Source: Lachnospiraceae bacterium (GTDB lineage Bacteria; Bacillota; Clostridia; Lachnospirales; Lachnospiraceae). Taken from it: a DNA stretch of 36,856 bases. The DNA is taken from positions 1-36,856 of the forward strand of contig SVED01000013.1 in NCBI GenBank assembly GCA_015057515.1, given 5' to 3'. The notes beneath the pieces are model-generated. The model was not told the origin of the DNA, made no database searches, and saw only the letters and a list, made by a program, of their open reading frames with translations. Below, piece by piece: positions 16,508-24,961 of the stretch. Position 1 is the stretch's first letter. Each line of letters opens with the position of its first letter. Both the position numbers and the translations under genes were made by a program.

Positions 16508-17410
16508 ATGCCTAACACAAGCAAAGACAACAACCAACAAGGTGATGTTCCAAACAAAAAAAGCCTCAAAGAACTAATGGCAACAGAAATAACCTTTGAT
16601 GATATAAGAGGTGGTTACAATAAGGTGACCGGCACCATAGCCCATTACTGGAGCAAGGTACAATTCGTAAACACCTTTATGCTTAAGCTTTTTGCCATAA
16701 TAATTATGACTATTGACCACACCGGTCATATGTTGGGTATTGATTACATAGATGGTCGAAACTACCTAAGTCACGTTTTTACCTACGACCAATATATGAT
16801 GCTCAGAACCATTGGACGACTGGCCTTCCCTATATTTTGTTATATGATAGTTGAGGGATATTTTCATACCAGAAATGTATGGAAATACGGCGTAAGACTT
16901 CTCATCTTTGCCTTGGTGTCCCAGATACCATTTAATCTTATGCAGACCAGAGAAATATATACACCTGGCTGTAACACCAATGTATTTTTCACCCTCTGCT
17001 TGGGACTTATGGCTGTAGCTGTTTTAGACACCTGCCACAAAAAAGCTAAGGAAATGAAAAAAGACCCAATGAACAGTTTTGGACAAAGGGCGGGGATATA
17101 TGCCATAGGCGTAGTATTTGCCATAACCATGATGCTTATTGCTGAAACCCTAAAAACCGACTACCATTCTCTTGGAGTCATTATAATCCTATGCTTTTAT
17201 ATATTTAGAGGCAAGCCGGTAAGACTGTTCTTATCCGTATATCTGGCCATATATTATATGTCCGACCAGTTAGAACTCTATGCCCTGTATGCCTTTATTC
17301 CAATACTGCTCCATAACAAGAAAAAGGGACCTGGTATGAAGTATTTCTTCTATGTGTACTATCCACTACATATTACTGTGTTGTTTTTAATATGGAAATT
17401 TGTTGTGTAA
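16508..17410 (+). CDS. TraX-family integral membrane protein
   Basis: A 300-residue polytopic membrane protein. A polar N-terminus of about 50 residues precedes the TraX domain: KLFAIIIMTIDHTGHMLG (near 57-74) with the typical DH pair, LRTIGRLAFPIFCYMIVEGY with FHTRN, RLLIFALVSQIPFNLM, and NTNVFFTLCLG. The C-terminal third has further membrane segments (YAIGVVFAITMMLI and others). TraX was first described as the F-pilin acetylase of plasmids, but chromosomal Firmicute copies are common and their acceptor is unknown. It has its own direction of transcription, AAGGAG upstream of ATG 16508, and a strong terminator behind it. Nothing nearby suggests a conjugative element. Confidence 0.88.
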   Translation: MPNTSKDNNQQGDVPNKKSLKELMATEITFDDIRGGYNKVTGTIAHYWSKVQFVNTFMLKLFAIIIMTIDHTGHMLGIDYIDGRNYLSHVFTYDQYMMLRTIGRLAFPIFCYMIVEGYFHTRNVWKYGVRLLIFALVSQIPFNLMQTREIYTPGCNTNVFFTLCLGLMAVAVLDTCHKKAKEMKKDPMNSFGQRAGIYAIGVVFAITMMLIAETLKTDYHSLGVIIILCFYIFRGKPVRLFLSVYLAIYYMSDQLELYALYAFIPILLHNKKKGPGMKYFFYVYYPLHITVLFLIWKFVV

Positions 17411-17433
17411 TTTTAGGTTCTTATTCTTCACAT

Positions 17434-17472
17434 AAAATGGCAGCCGAGATATTTTATCTCAGCTGCCATTTT
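17434..17472. terminator. Terminator between the TraX gene and the choline-binding-repeat gene
   Basis: Long hairpin: AAAATGGCAGC and GAGAT on the left pair with ATCTC and GCTGCCATTTT on the right, with one C-A mismatch and a 5-nt loop. T7 follows on the plus strand and ATTTTATG on the minus strand, so it can act in both directions for these convergent genes. Confidence 0.9.
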
Positions 17473-17481
17473 TTTGTTAAT

Positions 17482-20289
17482 TTAGTTAATCCAAACACCG
17501 CTAGAGTTGAATAAGTAAGTTGTACTACCTATCTTGTAACGACCTGTAACCATATCACCTGCACTAGTGAAATAGTACCATGCTTTGCTTATGTACTCCC
17601 AACCGGTCTGCATCTCACCATTACTATTTAAATAGTACCACTTGCCACCGATAAGTACCCAGCCTGTCTGCATAACTCCATCAGAGATAAAGTAATACCA
17701 GTTTCCACTAATAAGTCCCCAACCAGTCTGCATATCTCCGCCTGGATTTAAGTAATACCACTTGCCGCCGATATTAATCCAACCTGTCTTCATAGTTCCA
17801 TCTGAATTAAAGTAATACCACTTTCCATTGACAAGTCCCCAGCCTGTCTGCATAGCTCCGCCGGAGTTTAAATAATACCACTTACCACCGATATTAACCC
17901 ATCCAATCTGCATCTCACCGTTTGAGTTGAAATAATACCATTTACCATCGATAAGTCCCCAGCCTGTCTGCATAGCTCCGCCGGAGTTTAAGTAATACCA
18001 CTTGCCACCGAGAAGTACCCAGCCTGTCTGCATCTCACCATTATTATTTAAATAATACCACTTGCCATTATCCTTCACCCAGCCTGTCTGCATCTTGCCT
18101 GCTTCGTCATAATAGAACCACTTGCCAGATACGTTCTGCCAGCCTGTGAGGATTTCTTTCTCATATTCTGCTTTTTCTTCGCCACAGATATCTCTAGCTG
18201 ACGCGTCATAGATTGCAAGTATATTTTGATCAAATACAAAATCCTTAGTTCCTTTACCTTCTGCAATCAATGCCTCAGCTGCTTTTTTATTATTTGGAGC
18301 ATCACCCTCTGCAAATAATGTCTGCATAAACTCGTCATCACAGCAAAGCTTCTCTAAAACAAAAGCTGCAACTGCATCGCCTTCTGCATCATTTCCAGTT
18401 CCCGCAACACCAAGGAAGGAACCACTATAGTAATAATTAACAGGACCTTCACAAGCCATGTAAATATCACTAGGAATAACCCATTCATACCAAGTTGAAC
18501 CAAATACACAGAATACTTCTCCATTTAGTTCATTATACCATTCAGTTGACCATCCTTCGCTACCAGTTGTGTAACCATTATTATTTACAGTTGATACAAA
18601 ATCATCTGCTCCATCAATCTTATTGAAATGAGACTGTGCAAAATTAATATGGTAATTAATCAAATTAACATCAGCAGCCATAGTGTAGCCTGCTTTCTCA
18701 ACCTTCTCAGCAGTCTCATAGAATGCCTCAGGAGTAGCTACAAGCTTCTGAATTTCCTCTGGATCAGATGTACCTAATACTTCCTCAGCAATCGCCTTGT
18801 TGTAAAACATAACATTTGGGCATACCTGCCATGTAAGAAGCTTAAGTTCTGAATCAAAGGTACCAATCTCCTTTGTATACTTATATGCATTCTCATAGTC
18901 TGCAGCTTCTATACCTATGTTACTAACAGGGTCAAAATTATCCATATCTACGTAACCGCTTAAAACAGCATCATTATCCATACAGATTATAGCAGGATAG
19001 TCCTCTTGAGATATAGTATTTACAAAATCCATATAATCATAACCTGTACCGCTACAATCAAGATTCCAGACTACTATCTTATCTTCATACTCTGGATAAG
19101 CATCAGTAACAAGCTTAATCCTTTGTCCAATCTCAGTATTCCATGAAAATACGTTAACCTTACCTTCTGTGTCAGTAATTGCTTCGCGCAAATCTGTCAG
19201 AACACCATTCTCGTCTGCGTAGTAAGGAATTCCTTCCCATATTCGGATTACATCTACACCAAGGAAACCGCCCCAGTCAAAATGATATTTCTTCCCGTCT
19301 ATAGTGTAAACACCATTCATACACTTCATACCATTATAATAGTAATAGGTATCTTCGCCATCTGTAACCCAACCATTAAGAGTTGGATCCTCCACCTCTC
19401 CTGAGTAAGGATTTACATGCTGTTCAAATACAAAATCGCCACCACTATATGCTCTAAACTCTAAATATGAATCATCACTAAGGTTTTCTGGCACAGTATA
19501 GCACACAAAGAATGTGTATGACTCATTTTTGCCAAGCTTCACAGCCTGAATATCACTCAAAGTCAATGAATCAACACCATTGCTAGCCTTGAACGTAACT
19601 TCTACCTTTTCGGTATCTCCATTATAAAACATATTGTATAATTCAAAGTTAGTTAGATTAATTTCTATATCTCTTTCGTTAGTTATAACAACTCTTTGAC
19701 ACTGAGTCATACCAGGAATTAACAGGTATGGAAACTCCATTTTCACATACATAAGATCGGAGCCATTGTCTACTCGAGTATACAAACCTTCATGTTCATC
19801 AATTATACCCCAACCATTATCACCTTCAAAATATACTGCTTCAAATCGAATCTTCTTATCATTAGTATAATCCTCAGGAATAGTAAACTCTACACAAAAT
19901 TTGAATGTCTCTCCGGGCATAATAACATATGATGTTACATCAGTAGCTTGAATATAAGAGCCCGCCGTATTCTTATAATTAAAATCAAGTTCAGTACCCT
20001 CGTCAAAATACCAATCTGAATACTCATCAAAAACCACAATACTATACTCGTCTAAATGATATCCTTCAGACCCATCATTATAAATTTCAACTGTATAAGT
20101 ATGGGTAGTTCCCGGTGTCTTAACCTCCCCATCAGACTTTACATTCAGTGAAAGACTAGGCCCATCACCGCCTGCATCTGCTGTAGCTATGTCACTCTCA
20201 TTTGCATAGGCAACATTCGATGCACCGCTTACTACTAAGCCTAAAACAAGCATTAAGCTTAATAAGACTGATACTATTTTCTTCTTCAT
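17482..20289 (-). CDS. Secreted protein: beta-sandwich domains, solute-binding-like domain and C-terminal choline-binding-type repeats
   Basis: A 935-residue exported protein. Residues 1-29 are a signal peptide (KKK, hydrophobic core, AYA cleavage site; no lipobox). About 45-165 and 175-295 are two beta-sandwich domains with hydrophobic strand repeats such as PGETFKFCVEFTIPEDY and GKNESYTFFVCYTVPENL. About 304-365 carries a few isolated choline-binding-like units (LNGWVTDGEDTYYYYNG). About 377-700 looks like a family-1 extracellular solute-binding protein (VNVFSWNTEIGQRIK, ending before the repeats). Residues 715-935 hold 11 repeats of 20 residues, TGWxxxxGKWYYxNxxGxMQ, binding choline or other wall teichoic features in known families. 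Start ATG 20289 has AAAGGAGG 7 nt away. No ABC transporter permease or ATPase genes adjoin it. A role at the cell wall, possibly capturing a sugar or oligosaccharide, is inferred. Confidence 0.85.
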   Translation of the reverse strand: MKKKIVSVLLSLMLVLGLVVSGASNVAYANESDIATADAGGDGPSLSLNVKSDGEVKTPGTTHTYTVEIYNDGSEGYHLDEYSIVVFDEYSDWYFDEGTELDFNYKNTAGSYIQATDVTSYVIMPGETFKFCVEFTIPEDYTNDKKIRFEAVYFEGDNGWGIIDEHEGLYTRVDNGSDLMYVKMEFPYLLIPGMTQCQRVVITNERDIEINLTNFELYNMFYNGDTEKVEVTFKASNGVDSLTLSDIQAVKLGKNESYTFFVCYTVPENLSDDSYLEFRAYSGGDFVFEQHVNPYSGEVEDPTLNGWVTDGEDTYYYYNGMKCMNGVYTIDGKKYHFDWGGFLGVDVIRIWEGIPYYADENGVLTDLREAITDTEGKVNVFSWNTEIGQRIKLVTDAYPEYEDKIVVWNLDCSGTGYDYMDFVNTISQEDYPAIICMDNDAVLSGYVDMDNFDPVSNIGIEAADYENAYKYTKEIGTFDSELKLLTWQVCPNVMFYNKAIAEEVLGTSDPEEIQKLVATPEAFYETAEKVEKAGYTMAADVNLINYHINFAQSHFNKIDGADDFVSTVNNNGYTTGSEGWSTEWYNELNGEVFCVFGSTWYEWVIPSDIYMACEGPVNYYYSGSFLGVAGTGNDAEGDAVAAFVLEKLCCDDEFMQTLFAEGDAPNNKKAAEALIAEGKGTKDFVFDQNILAIYDASARDICGEEKAEYEKEILTGWQNVSGKWFYYDEAGKMQTGWVKDNGKWYYLNNNGEMQTGWVLLGGKWYYLNSGGAMQTGWGLIDGKWYYFNSNGEMQIGWVNIGGKWYYLNSGGAMQTGWGLVNGKWYYFNSDGTMKTGWINIGGKWYYLNPGGDMQTGWGLISGNWYYFISDGVMQTGWVLIGGKWYYLNSNGEMQTGWEYISKAWYYFTSAGDMVTGRYKIGSTTYLFNSSGVWIN
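17485..18147 (-). repeat. Eleven 60-bp cell-wall-binding (CW/choline-binding) repeats
   Basis: Ten clear 20-residue units and one degenerate terminal unit within the secreted protein gene. Units 3 to 9 alternate between a TGWGL type with YYF and a TGWV/I type with GGKWYYL, giving a superimposed period of 40 residues (120 bp). This suggests duplication of unit pairs. Confidence 0.93.
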
Positions 20290-20323
20290 AGTATACCTCC
20301 TTTTTTTAACATTTGTTTTATTA

Positions 20324-20339
20324 AATACATTAATGTATT
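20324..20339. promoter_or_regulatory. 16-bp perfect palindrome between the VanZ-like and choline-binding genes
   Basis: AATACATT followed by its exact reverse complement, in the 55-nt gap. It could be a binding site for a dimeric regulator or a weak RNA hairpin, but it is A/T rich and could be chance. Confidence 0.3.
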
Positions 20340-20344
20340 AAATA

Positions 20345-20845
20345 CTAATTATGTGCATCTTGTAAATCAGAATTCTGTTTATTCTCCCTTTTATCTTTAT
20401 GCATCTTATAAAATAGAATAAATACCAACACCCCTGCCATAGCACCACAGCTATCCAGTAAAGCATCCTTGACCATGCCTGCCCGTTCCGGAACAAAAAG
20501 CTGGTGGAACTCATCCGTAGCTGCATAAAATGATGCAATCAGCCAAGGTACAAGAGCCTTCTTATAGCTTGCTTTTTTAATTAGAACTCCCGCCACAAAA
20601 AATCCCAAAATAGCAAACTCCGCGAAATGGGCAGTCTTTCTTACAGGATAATCTATAGCTATAGCAAACTCGTCCTGCTTCTCCACAGTCCAGTCCTCAA
20701 ATCCAGGTACGAATATTTGCGCAAATACCATGCCTGCCCACTTGCTCACACCACCGGACACCTCTCCCGGTTGGGCTGAAAATATAAATATAACCACCAT
20801 CCATAGGAGGGTGAGGATTGTAAAGATTTTTTGACGAAGGTTCAT
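20345..20845 (-). CDS. VanZ-like membrane protein
   Basis: A 166-residue membrane protein. The family signature is clear: FSAQPGEVSG near the N-terminus, VRKTAHFAEFAILGFFV, then AATDEFHQLFVPERAGMVKD followed by DSCGAMAGVLVFILF. About four membrane segments are visible; the conserved polar residues (RKxxH, DE, HQ, R, D) line up with other VanZ members. VanZ gives low-level teicoplanin resistance in enterococci, but most chromosomal copies have no proven role. ATG at 20845 has AAGGAG. A 6-bp pairing of AACTCC (20876-20881) with GGAGTT (20849-20854) could partly hide this ribosome binding site. It is 74 nt behind the formyltransferase gene and 55 nt ahead of the choline-binding-repeat gene. Confidence 0.88.
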   Translation of the reverse strand: MNLRQKIFTILTLLWMVVIFIFSAQPGEVSGGVSKWAGMVFAQIFVPGFEDWTVEKQDEFAIAIDYPVRKTAHFAEFAILGFFVAGVLIKKASYKKALVPWLIASFYAATDEFHQLFVPERAGMVKDALLDSCGAMAGVLVFILFYKMHKDKRENKQNSDLQDAHN

Positions 20846-20919
20846 AGGAACTCCTTTTTTAATAAAATATTATGGGGAGTTTTGATTGCTATGCAAGTCT
20901 ATGTTGTTACATTTTGAAA

Positions 20920-21819
20920 TCATATATTTTTTATTCTTATTCTACTCAAAGTTTTAGCTACAAGATGCCTAATCATCATTTTAAAATTAAATATTTTTTC
21001 TACAGTTATAATTCCATCTTGACATTCGATTTGAAATTTACTATTTTTCAAAGTATCCTCGTTTATTTTATATGAAAAAAGGCCACTTTTATATATGTGA
21101 TTTAATGCATCTGTCCCATACAAATAGTGACATACCTCAGATTTATTCATATTTTTAAAATCAAGTTTATATTCACTTTCTTTAATTCTTCTAGCAATAA
21201 AGTCATCGTATGATTGCTGTTGTTGACGATTAATATTACCATCACATAAATTATTTAACACAGTAACGTAACACTCTCCTGCAACCTTTGCAATGGTTTT
21301 ATCATAATCTTGGTATGATATATTTCTAGGTATTTCAAATTTCTTTTGAAAAAGTATATCTCCCGAGTCCATCCCTTCATCAATATAATGAATTGTTACT
21401 CCTCCAAAATTCTCTTGGTTTCTTATAACCCAATAGCTTGGATTAGCTCCTCTATATTGGGGGAGTAATGATGAATGTGCATTCATTACACCATATTCCG
21501 GATACTTTAATATTTCTCCTTTTAACAATTGACCAGCGGATGCAACACAAAGCAAGTTACATTTTTTTTCTTTCAAAAATTCAGTACACGAAAAATCATT
21601 AAGATTATCAGTATACATATAAGAAATATTTCTTTTCTTTGCAAACTTTCTTAAACTTCCCATTTTTATTGAAATTAAATCCCATAAAGAATAAGTTTCT
21701 TTTTTTCTTACTGATTGAATTATACCAACAACCTTAAACCCGTTTTCAATCAATGCCTCCAAGGCACCAATAGTATACCTACCCATACCAATAAAAACTA
21801 TATTTAGATTCTTCTTCAT
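20920..21819 (-). CDS. Formyltransferase-family enzyme, probable sugar N-formyltransferase
   Basis: A 299-residue enzyme of the methionyl-tRNA formyltransferase fold. Rossmann start VFIGMGRYTIGALEAL, the loop VMNAHSSLLPQYRGANPSYW and MDSGDIL provide the catalytic Asn113, His115 and Asp151, at the same spacing as the Fmt triad (N-x-H, then 36 residues to D). These enzymes use N10-formyl-tetrahydrofolate. It is last in the capsule cluster and not near def or other translation genes, so a 3- or 4-amino sugar on a nucleotide is the likeliest acceptor. The C-terminal part (from about 200) has ARRIKESEYKLDF and other Fmt-like features. ATG 21819 has GGAG 9 nt upstream and follows the previous stop by 5 nt; a GTG at 21834 in frame is the alternative. 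A tRNA-formylating role cannot be fully excluded. Confidence 0.78.
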   Translation of the reverse strand: MKKNLNIVFIGMGRYTIGALEALIENGFKVVGIIQSVRKKETYSLWDLISIKMGSLRKFAKKRNISYMYTDNLNDFSCTEFLKEKKCNLLCVASAGQLLKGEILKYPEYGVMNAHSSLLPQYRGANPSYWVIRNQENFGGVTIHYIDEGMDSGDILFQKKFEIPRNISYQDYDKTIAKVAGECYVTVLNNLCDGNINRQQQQSYDDFIARRIKESEYKLDFKNMNKSEVCHYLYGTDALNHIYKSGLFSYKINEDTLKNSKFQIECQDGIITVEKIFNFKMMIRHLVAKTLSRIRIKNI

Positions 21820-21824
21820 ACATT

Positions 21825-23417
21825 TTATCTCCACTCTTTTCTCATCTTTAAAATACTCTTTAATCTTTCAAGATAAACTTTACTTGTTATGGTTACTAAT
21901 TGAAAAGTTCCTCTTCCAAAAATACATTCCTTTAAGTACATGTTAAATGGAATATATCGTTCAGCCATAAGAGAAGACCTAAAATATCTTTTTATTCTCG
22001 TGATTTTCCTTATTACTGTTACAACAATTTTATTTGTTCTTATCTTGTTTAAAACAGTATCATATGATTTAACATCATTTGTTGATGGCAGCCCATCCTC
22101 AACAGCTATAAAGTACAATTTTCTTTTAAAACGTAATTCCAACGGGACTCCATGCCAAAAATTTATAATATTATAATCCCAAAGTGGAATCAGCCATTCA
22201 TATCCAAAAAACTCATATATTCTTGTAGAATTTACAATATATTTTGCTTGTCGTTCCTGTATATTAAACCACTCAATTAATGATGCATATCTAACATTGT
22301 CATAACCTTCACAGTCAAGAAATCTATTTTGTAGCTTATTAACAATATTCTGATATTCTTTTTTTTGTATGACACCATACGAATAAAATTTCTTTATTAT
22401 ACTTGATAAAAATTCTTTATTACTAAAGTTTTTATTCAAATATTCTTCTGTAATGTGACCACCGGTAATCAAATCTCCTGTATGTCCTGGGATAAATACA
22501 CTATCAGAAGGTATAATATCATTATCCTTAAGATATCTTACGGCTTCAAAATCTTGTATATGTGGAGTTGAACTTGCTCTAAATGCTTGATTTTCATAAT
22601 TATTCATGCAAGTGTCTTTCCTTAATCTTTTCCACATAGTTCCCGAATAAGGAATATAGTGCCATTCATAACCAAATTCTTTTGCTACTCTCTTTGCAAT
22701 TTTAACTTCATTACTATTCCTGCTACCATATGTAAAACATATTACTTTATCATACCTATAATATTTCAACAATGTAAGCACCATTCTAGAATCCGCACCA
22801 CCAGATAATGGTACAATAGCAGTCCTACCATGTAACTCTTTTATAAGGTTTTCTCCTGCTCGATAATATGATTTCCACAACTCATCTATTATTAAGTTTT
22901 CTTCACATCCACGATACCTTTCATCATGTACATAATCAATATATTCTGTATGTTCAATACTTCCGGTATCTAAATTTATTTCGCAAATTTCTCCTGCTCT
23001 AATCTGATACAACTCACTAATTAGTGTATCTTCCCCCGACACAAAAATTGATGAGGCTTTATATTCTATTTCTGATGTTTTATTAATTTCCGGTTTATCT
23101 AACACTTTAATAATCTGTTCAATGTCATCGCCCAAAATCAGATCATTTTTTAATGAATATAGTATAGGGAATGATCTAAGCTTATCTGTTCCAATTATCA
23201 CATTTGAGTTTTCTTTTATAACAAAAGTATACTGACCATTAATTTGTTTTAGTTGATGTGCAAGGTCCCCCTTTTTATACAAATTATGTATATAACGGAT
23301 TGCATCATTTTCTACATACAATTTATTCTCCACATACATAAACCCTCTAAATAGAGCATCTTGCGTTTTAAACCAGGGATATGCCACTTCATTTTTGAAC
23401 AAATAATTAATAATCAT
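21825..23417 (-). CDS. Asparagine-synthetase-like protein lacking the glutaminase Cys
   Basis: A 530-residue protein. The C-terminal half has the ATP pyrophosphatase P-loop SGGADSRMVLTLLKYY (SGGADS at 205-210), and the overall layout follows asparagine synthetase B. The N-terminal half still resembles a class II glutaminase fold (GQYTFVIKENSNVIIGTDKL, then LILGDDI), but the chain starts MIINYLF, with no Cys at position 2 to attack glutamine. It may use free ammonia, a partner's ammonia, or another amine. In a polysaccharide cluster an amide on a uronic acid is plausible; related proteins are linked to uronamides in some O antigens. ATG overlaps the flippase stop as ATGA, and the next gene begins 5 nt on. 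Confidence 0.8.
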   Translation of the reverse strand: MIINYLFKNEVAYPWFKTQDALFRGFMYVENKLYVENDAIRYIHNLYKKGDLAHQLKQINGQYTFVIKENSNVIIGTDKLRSFPILYSLKNDLILGDDIEQIIKVLDKPEINKTSEIEYKASSIFVSGEDTLISELYQIRAGEICEINLDTGSIEHTEYIDYVHDERYRGCEENLIIDELWKSYYRAGENLIKELHGRTAIVPLSGGADSRMVLTLLKYYRYDKVICFTYGSRNSNEVKIAKRVAKEFGYEWHYIPYSGTMWKRLRKDTCMNNYENQAFRASSTPHIQDFEAVRYLKDNDIIPSDSVFIPGHTGDLITGGHITEEYLNKNFSNKEFLSSIIKKFYSYGVIQKKEYQNIVNKLQNRFLDCEGYDNVRYASLIEWFNIQERQAKYIVNSTRIYEFFGYEWLIPLWDYNIINFWHGVPLELRFKRKLYFIAVEDGLPSTNDVKSYDTVLNKIRTNKIVVTVIRKITRIKRYFRSSLMAERYIPFNMYLKECIFGRGTFQLVTITSKVYLERLKSILKMRKEWR

Positions 23418-24961
23418 TTTCTTTTTCCCTTCATTATATTACAAACTTTTATTTTTATGGGATATACAACACTTGTGATTTCTTTATTGCCCGTAATCAC
23501 AAGAAAAGACAAATATACCACCATCGATATAATTGTATCGATAAACAATATACTAAAGTTACTATTAAGTGTAATTACATTATGCGTTACTTCTACAAAG
23601 ATTATCGAAATAACCATTGCAAAAATTAGTTTGCATAAATACTTTAGATATATCAGCGCATCACCAATTATTTCCTTCTTTTTGCCAAGAATTAGCAACA
23701 GCAACGCTATTATCAAAGAAGATAACGATGTTCCTAATGCAATACCTGGCATACCCATAGTAAACACAAACAAAATACTAAAAACAATATTCAAACCGAC
23801 ACCAATTGAACCGCAAATCATAGGAGTTTTTGTATCTTTTATTGCAAAAAACGCCCTTGTTATAACTTCTCTAACTCCTGCAAAAACAAAACGAGGTGCA
23901 TAAAATATTAAAATTAGTGATGTAAGATAAACTGAATTATCACCAAATTTTCCACGTCCATATACTACAGACACTATTTCTTTAGCATCCATAATTGTAA
24001 CGAATGTAATCGGTACTAAAATTATAAAAATAATTTTTATACCTTGATCTAAGGTTTCTCTAAACTTTCCTCTTTCACCATTAGCTATATCGATAGTCAA
24101 TGTTGGAAACAAAACTGTGGATAATGATATCACAAATACACTTATAACCAGCATGCTCAATGTATTAGCATAATTTAATGACGATAAAGATCCTTCCGGT
24201 TGAATAGAAGCAAGTGCTTTATCTACAATATTGTTCAACTGAACAACGCTATTACCAAGTAATATAGGAAGAGCTAACTTTATCAAAATCTTAAAATCTT
24301 TATCAAAGATTTTTGTCATAGCATTAAACTTAAACACTTTTTTTGCACATAATATCAACATCAATACTTGTACAAGTAATCCAACAATAACTATTATCGT
24401 AAGATATTTTATATCCATATGTTTTCCAGCAAAAATAGTCAAGATAATTACTGTTATATTATATAAAAGTGCCGCTATTTGGGCGCCAATAAATTTTTTT
24501 TGAGCATTTAATATTGCACATAGCATATACTGCAACATAATCAACTCAAACGCACCCATAGTTAATCGCGTTAAAGATATAGCTAATTCCAACTGTTCTC
24601 CCTCAAACCCTGGTGCAAACACTGGTACGATGTAAGGAGATAACCAAACTCCAAGAATACTTAAGAATATACCCAAGAGCATTGTAGACATCAGCATTTT
24701 TGATGCATATGCATCTCCTGCTTTTCTATCTTTTAAGTACGATTCAACATATAAGGGCGTGAAGGCAAGTGATAGACTATTACACACAGCTGGGAAAATT
24801 GTTCCTGGCATGCCCTGCGCAAGAAAAAACGCATCTGTTTCTGATGTTGTTCCGTAATATGAAGCAATTATTGCTTCTCTTCCAAAACCCAAAATTTTAC
24901 CGACAATGATAATTATTGTTACTAAAAATGCTGTGTTTAATAAGGTATTTTTCTTATTCAT
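23414..24961 (-). CDS. MurJ/MviN-type lipid-linked oligosaccharide flippase (Wzx role)
   Basis: A 515-residue membrane protein with about 14 transmembrane segments. The MurJ/MviN signature ILGFGREAIIASYYGTTSET with DAFFLAQGMP is at residues 24-53 or so, and further conserved parts are SLSLAFTPLYVE and ALASIQPEGSLSSLNYANTL. Family members move undecaprenyl-linked sugars to the outer face of the membrane. Its place between polymerase and AsnB-like genes in a capsule cluster suggests that it acts as the Wzx flippase of this polymer rather than on lipid II, but both are formally possible. ATG at 24961 overlaps the preceding stop by one base (TGATG); a GTG at 24964 is also in frame. Poly-lysine C-terminus (KGKRK). 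Confidence 0.85.
   Translation of the reverse strand: MNKKNTLLNTAFLVTIIIIVGKILGFGREAIIASYYGTTSETDAFFLAQGMPGTIFPAVCNSLSLAFTPLYVESYLKDRKAGDAYASKMLMSTMLLGIFLSILGVWLSPYIVPVFAPGFEGEQLELAISLTRLTMGAFELIMLQYMLCAILNAQKKFIGAQIAALLYNITVIILTIFAGKHMDIKYLTIIVIVGLLVQVLMLILCAKKVFKFNAMTKIFDKDFKILIKLALPILLGNSVVQLNNIVDKALASIQPEGSLSSLNYANTLSMLVISVFVISLSTVLFPTLTIDIANGERGKFRETLDQGIKIIFIILVPITFVTIMDAKEIVSVVYGRGKFGDNSVYLTSLILIFYAPRFVFAGVREVITRAFFAIKDTKTPMICGSIGVGLNIVFSILFVFTMGMPGIALGTSLSSLIIALLLLILGKKKEIIGDALIYLKYLCKLIFAMVISIIFVEVTHNVITLNSNFSILFIDTIISMVVYLSFLVITGNKEITSVVYPIKIKVCNIMKGKRK

Noticed and set aside
16508-17410. TraX-like gene as a sign of a conjugative element
   Set aside because: No other transfer, integrase or plasmid genes nearby; chromosomal TraX homologues are common in Firmicutes.
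17485-18147. Regular 60-bp repeats as a possible CRISPR array
   Set aside because: The repeats are in one reading frame, have no distinct spacers, and encode choline-binding units.
23361-23903. 180-codon plus-strand frame opposite the flippase
   Set aside because: Antisense of a membrane protein, so it is hydrophobic by chance; no initiation signals.
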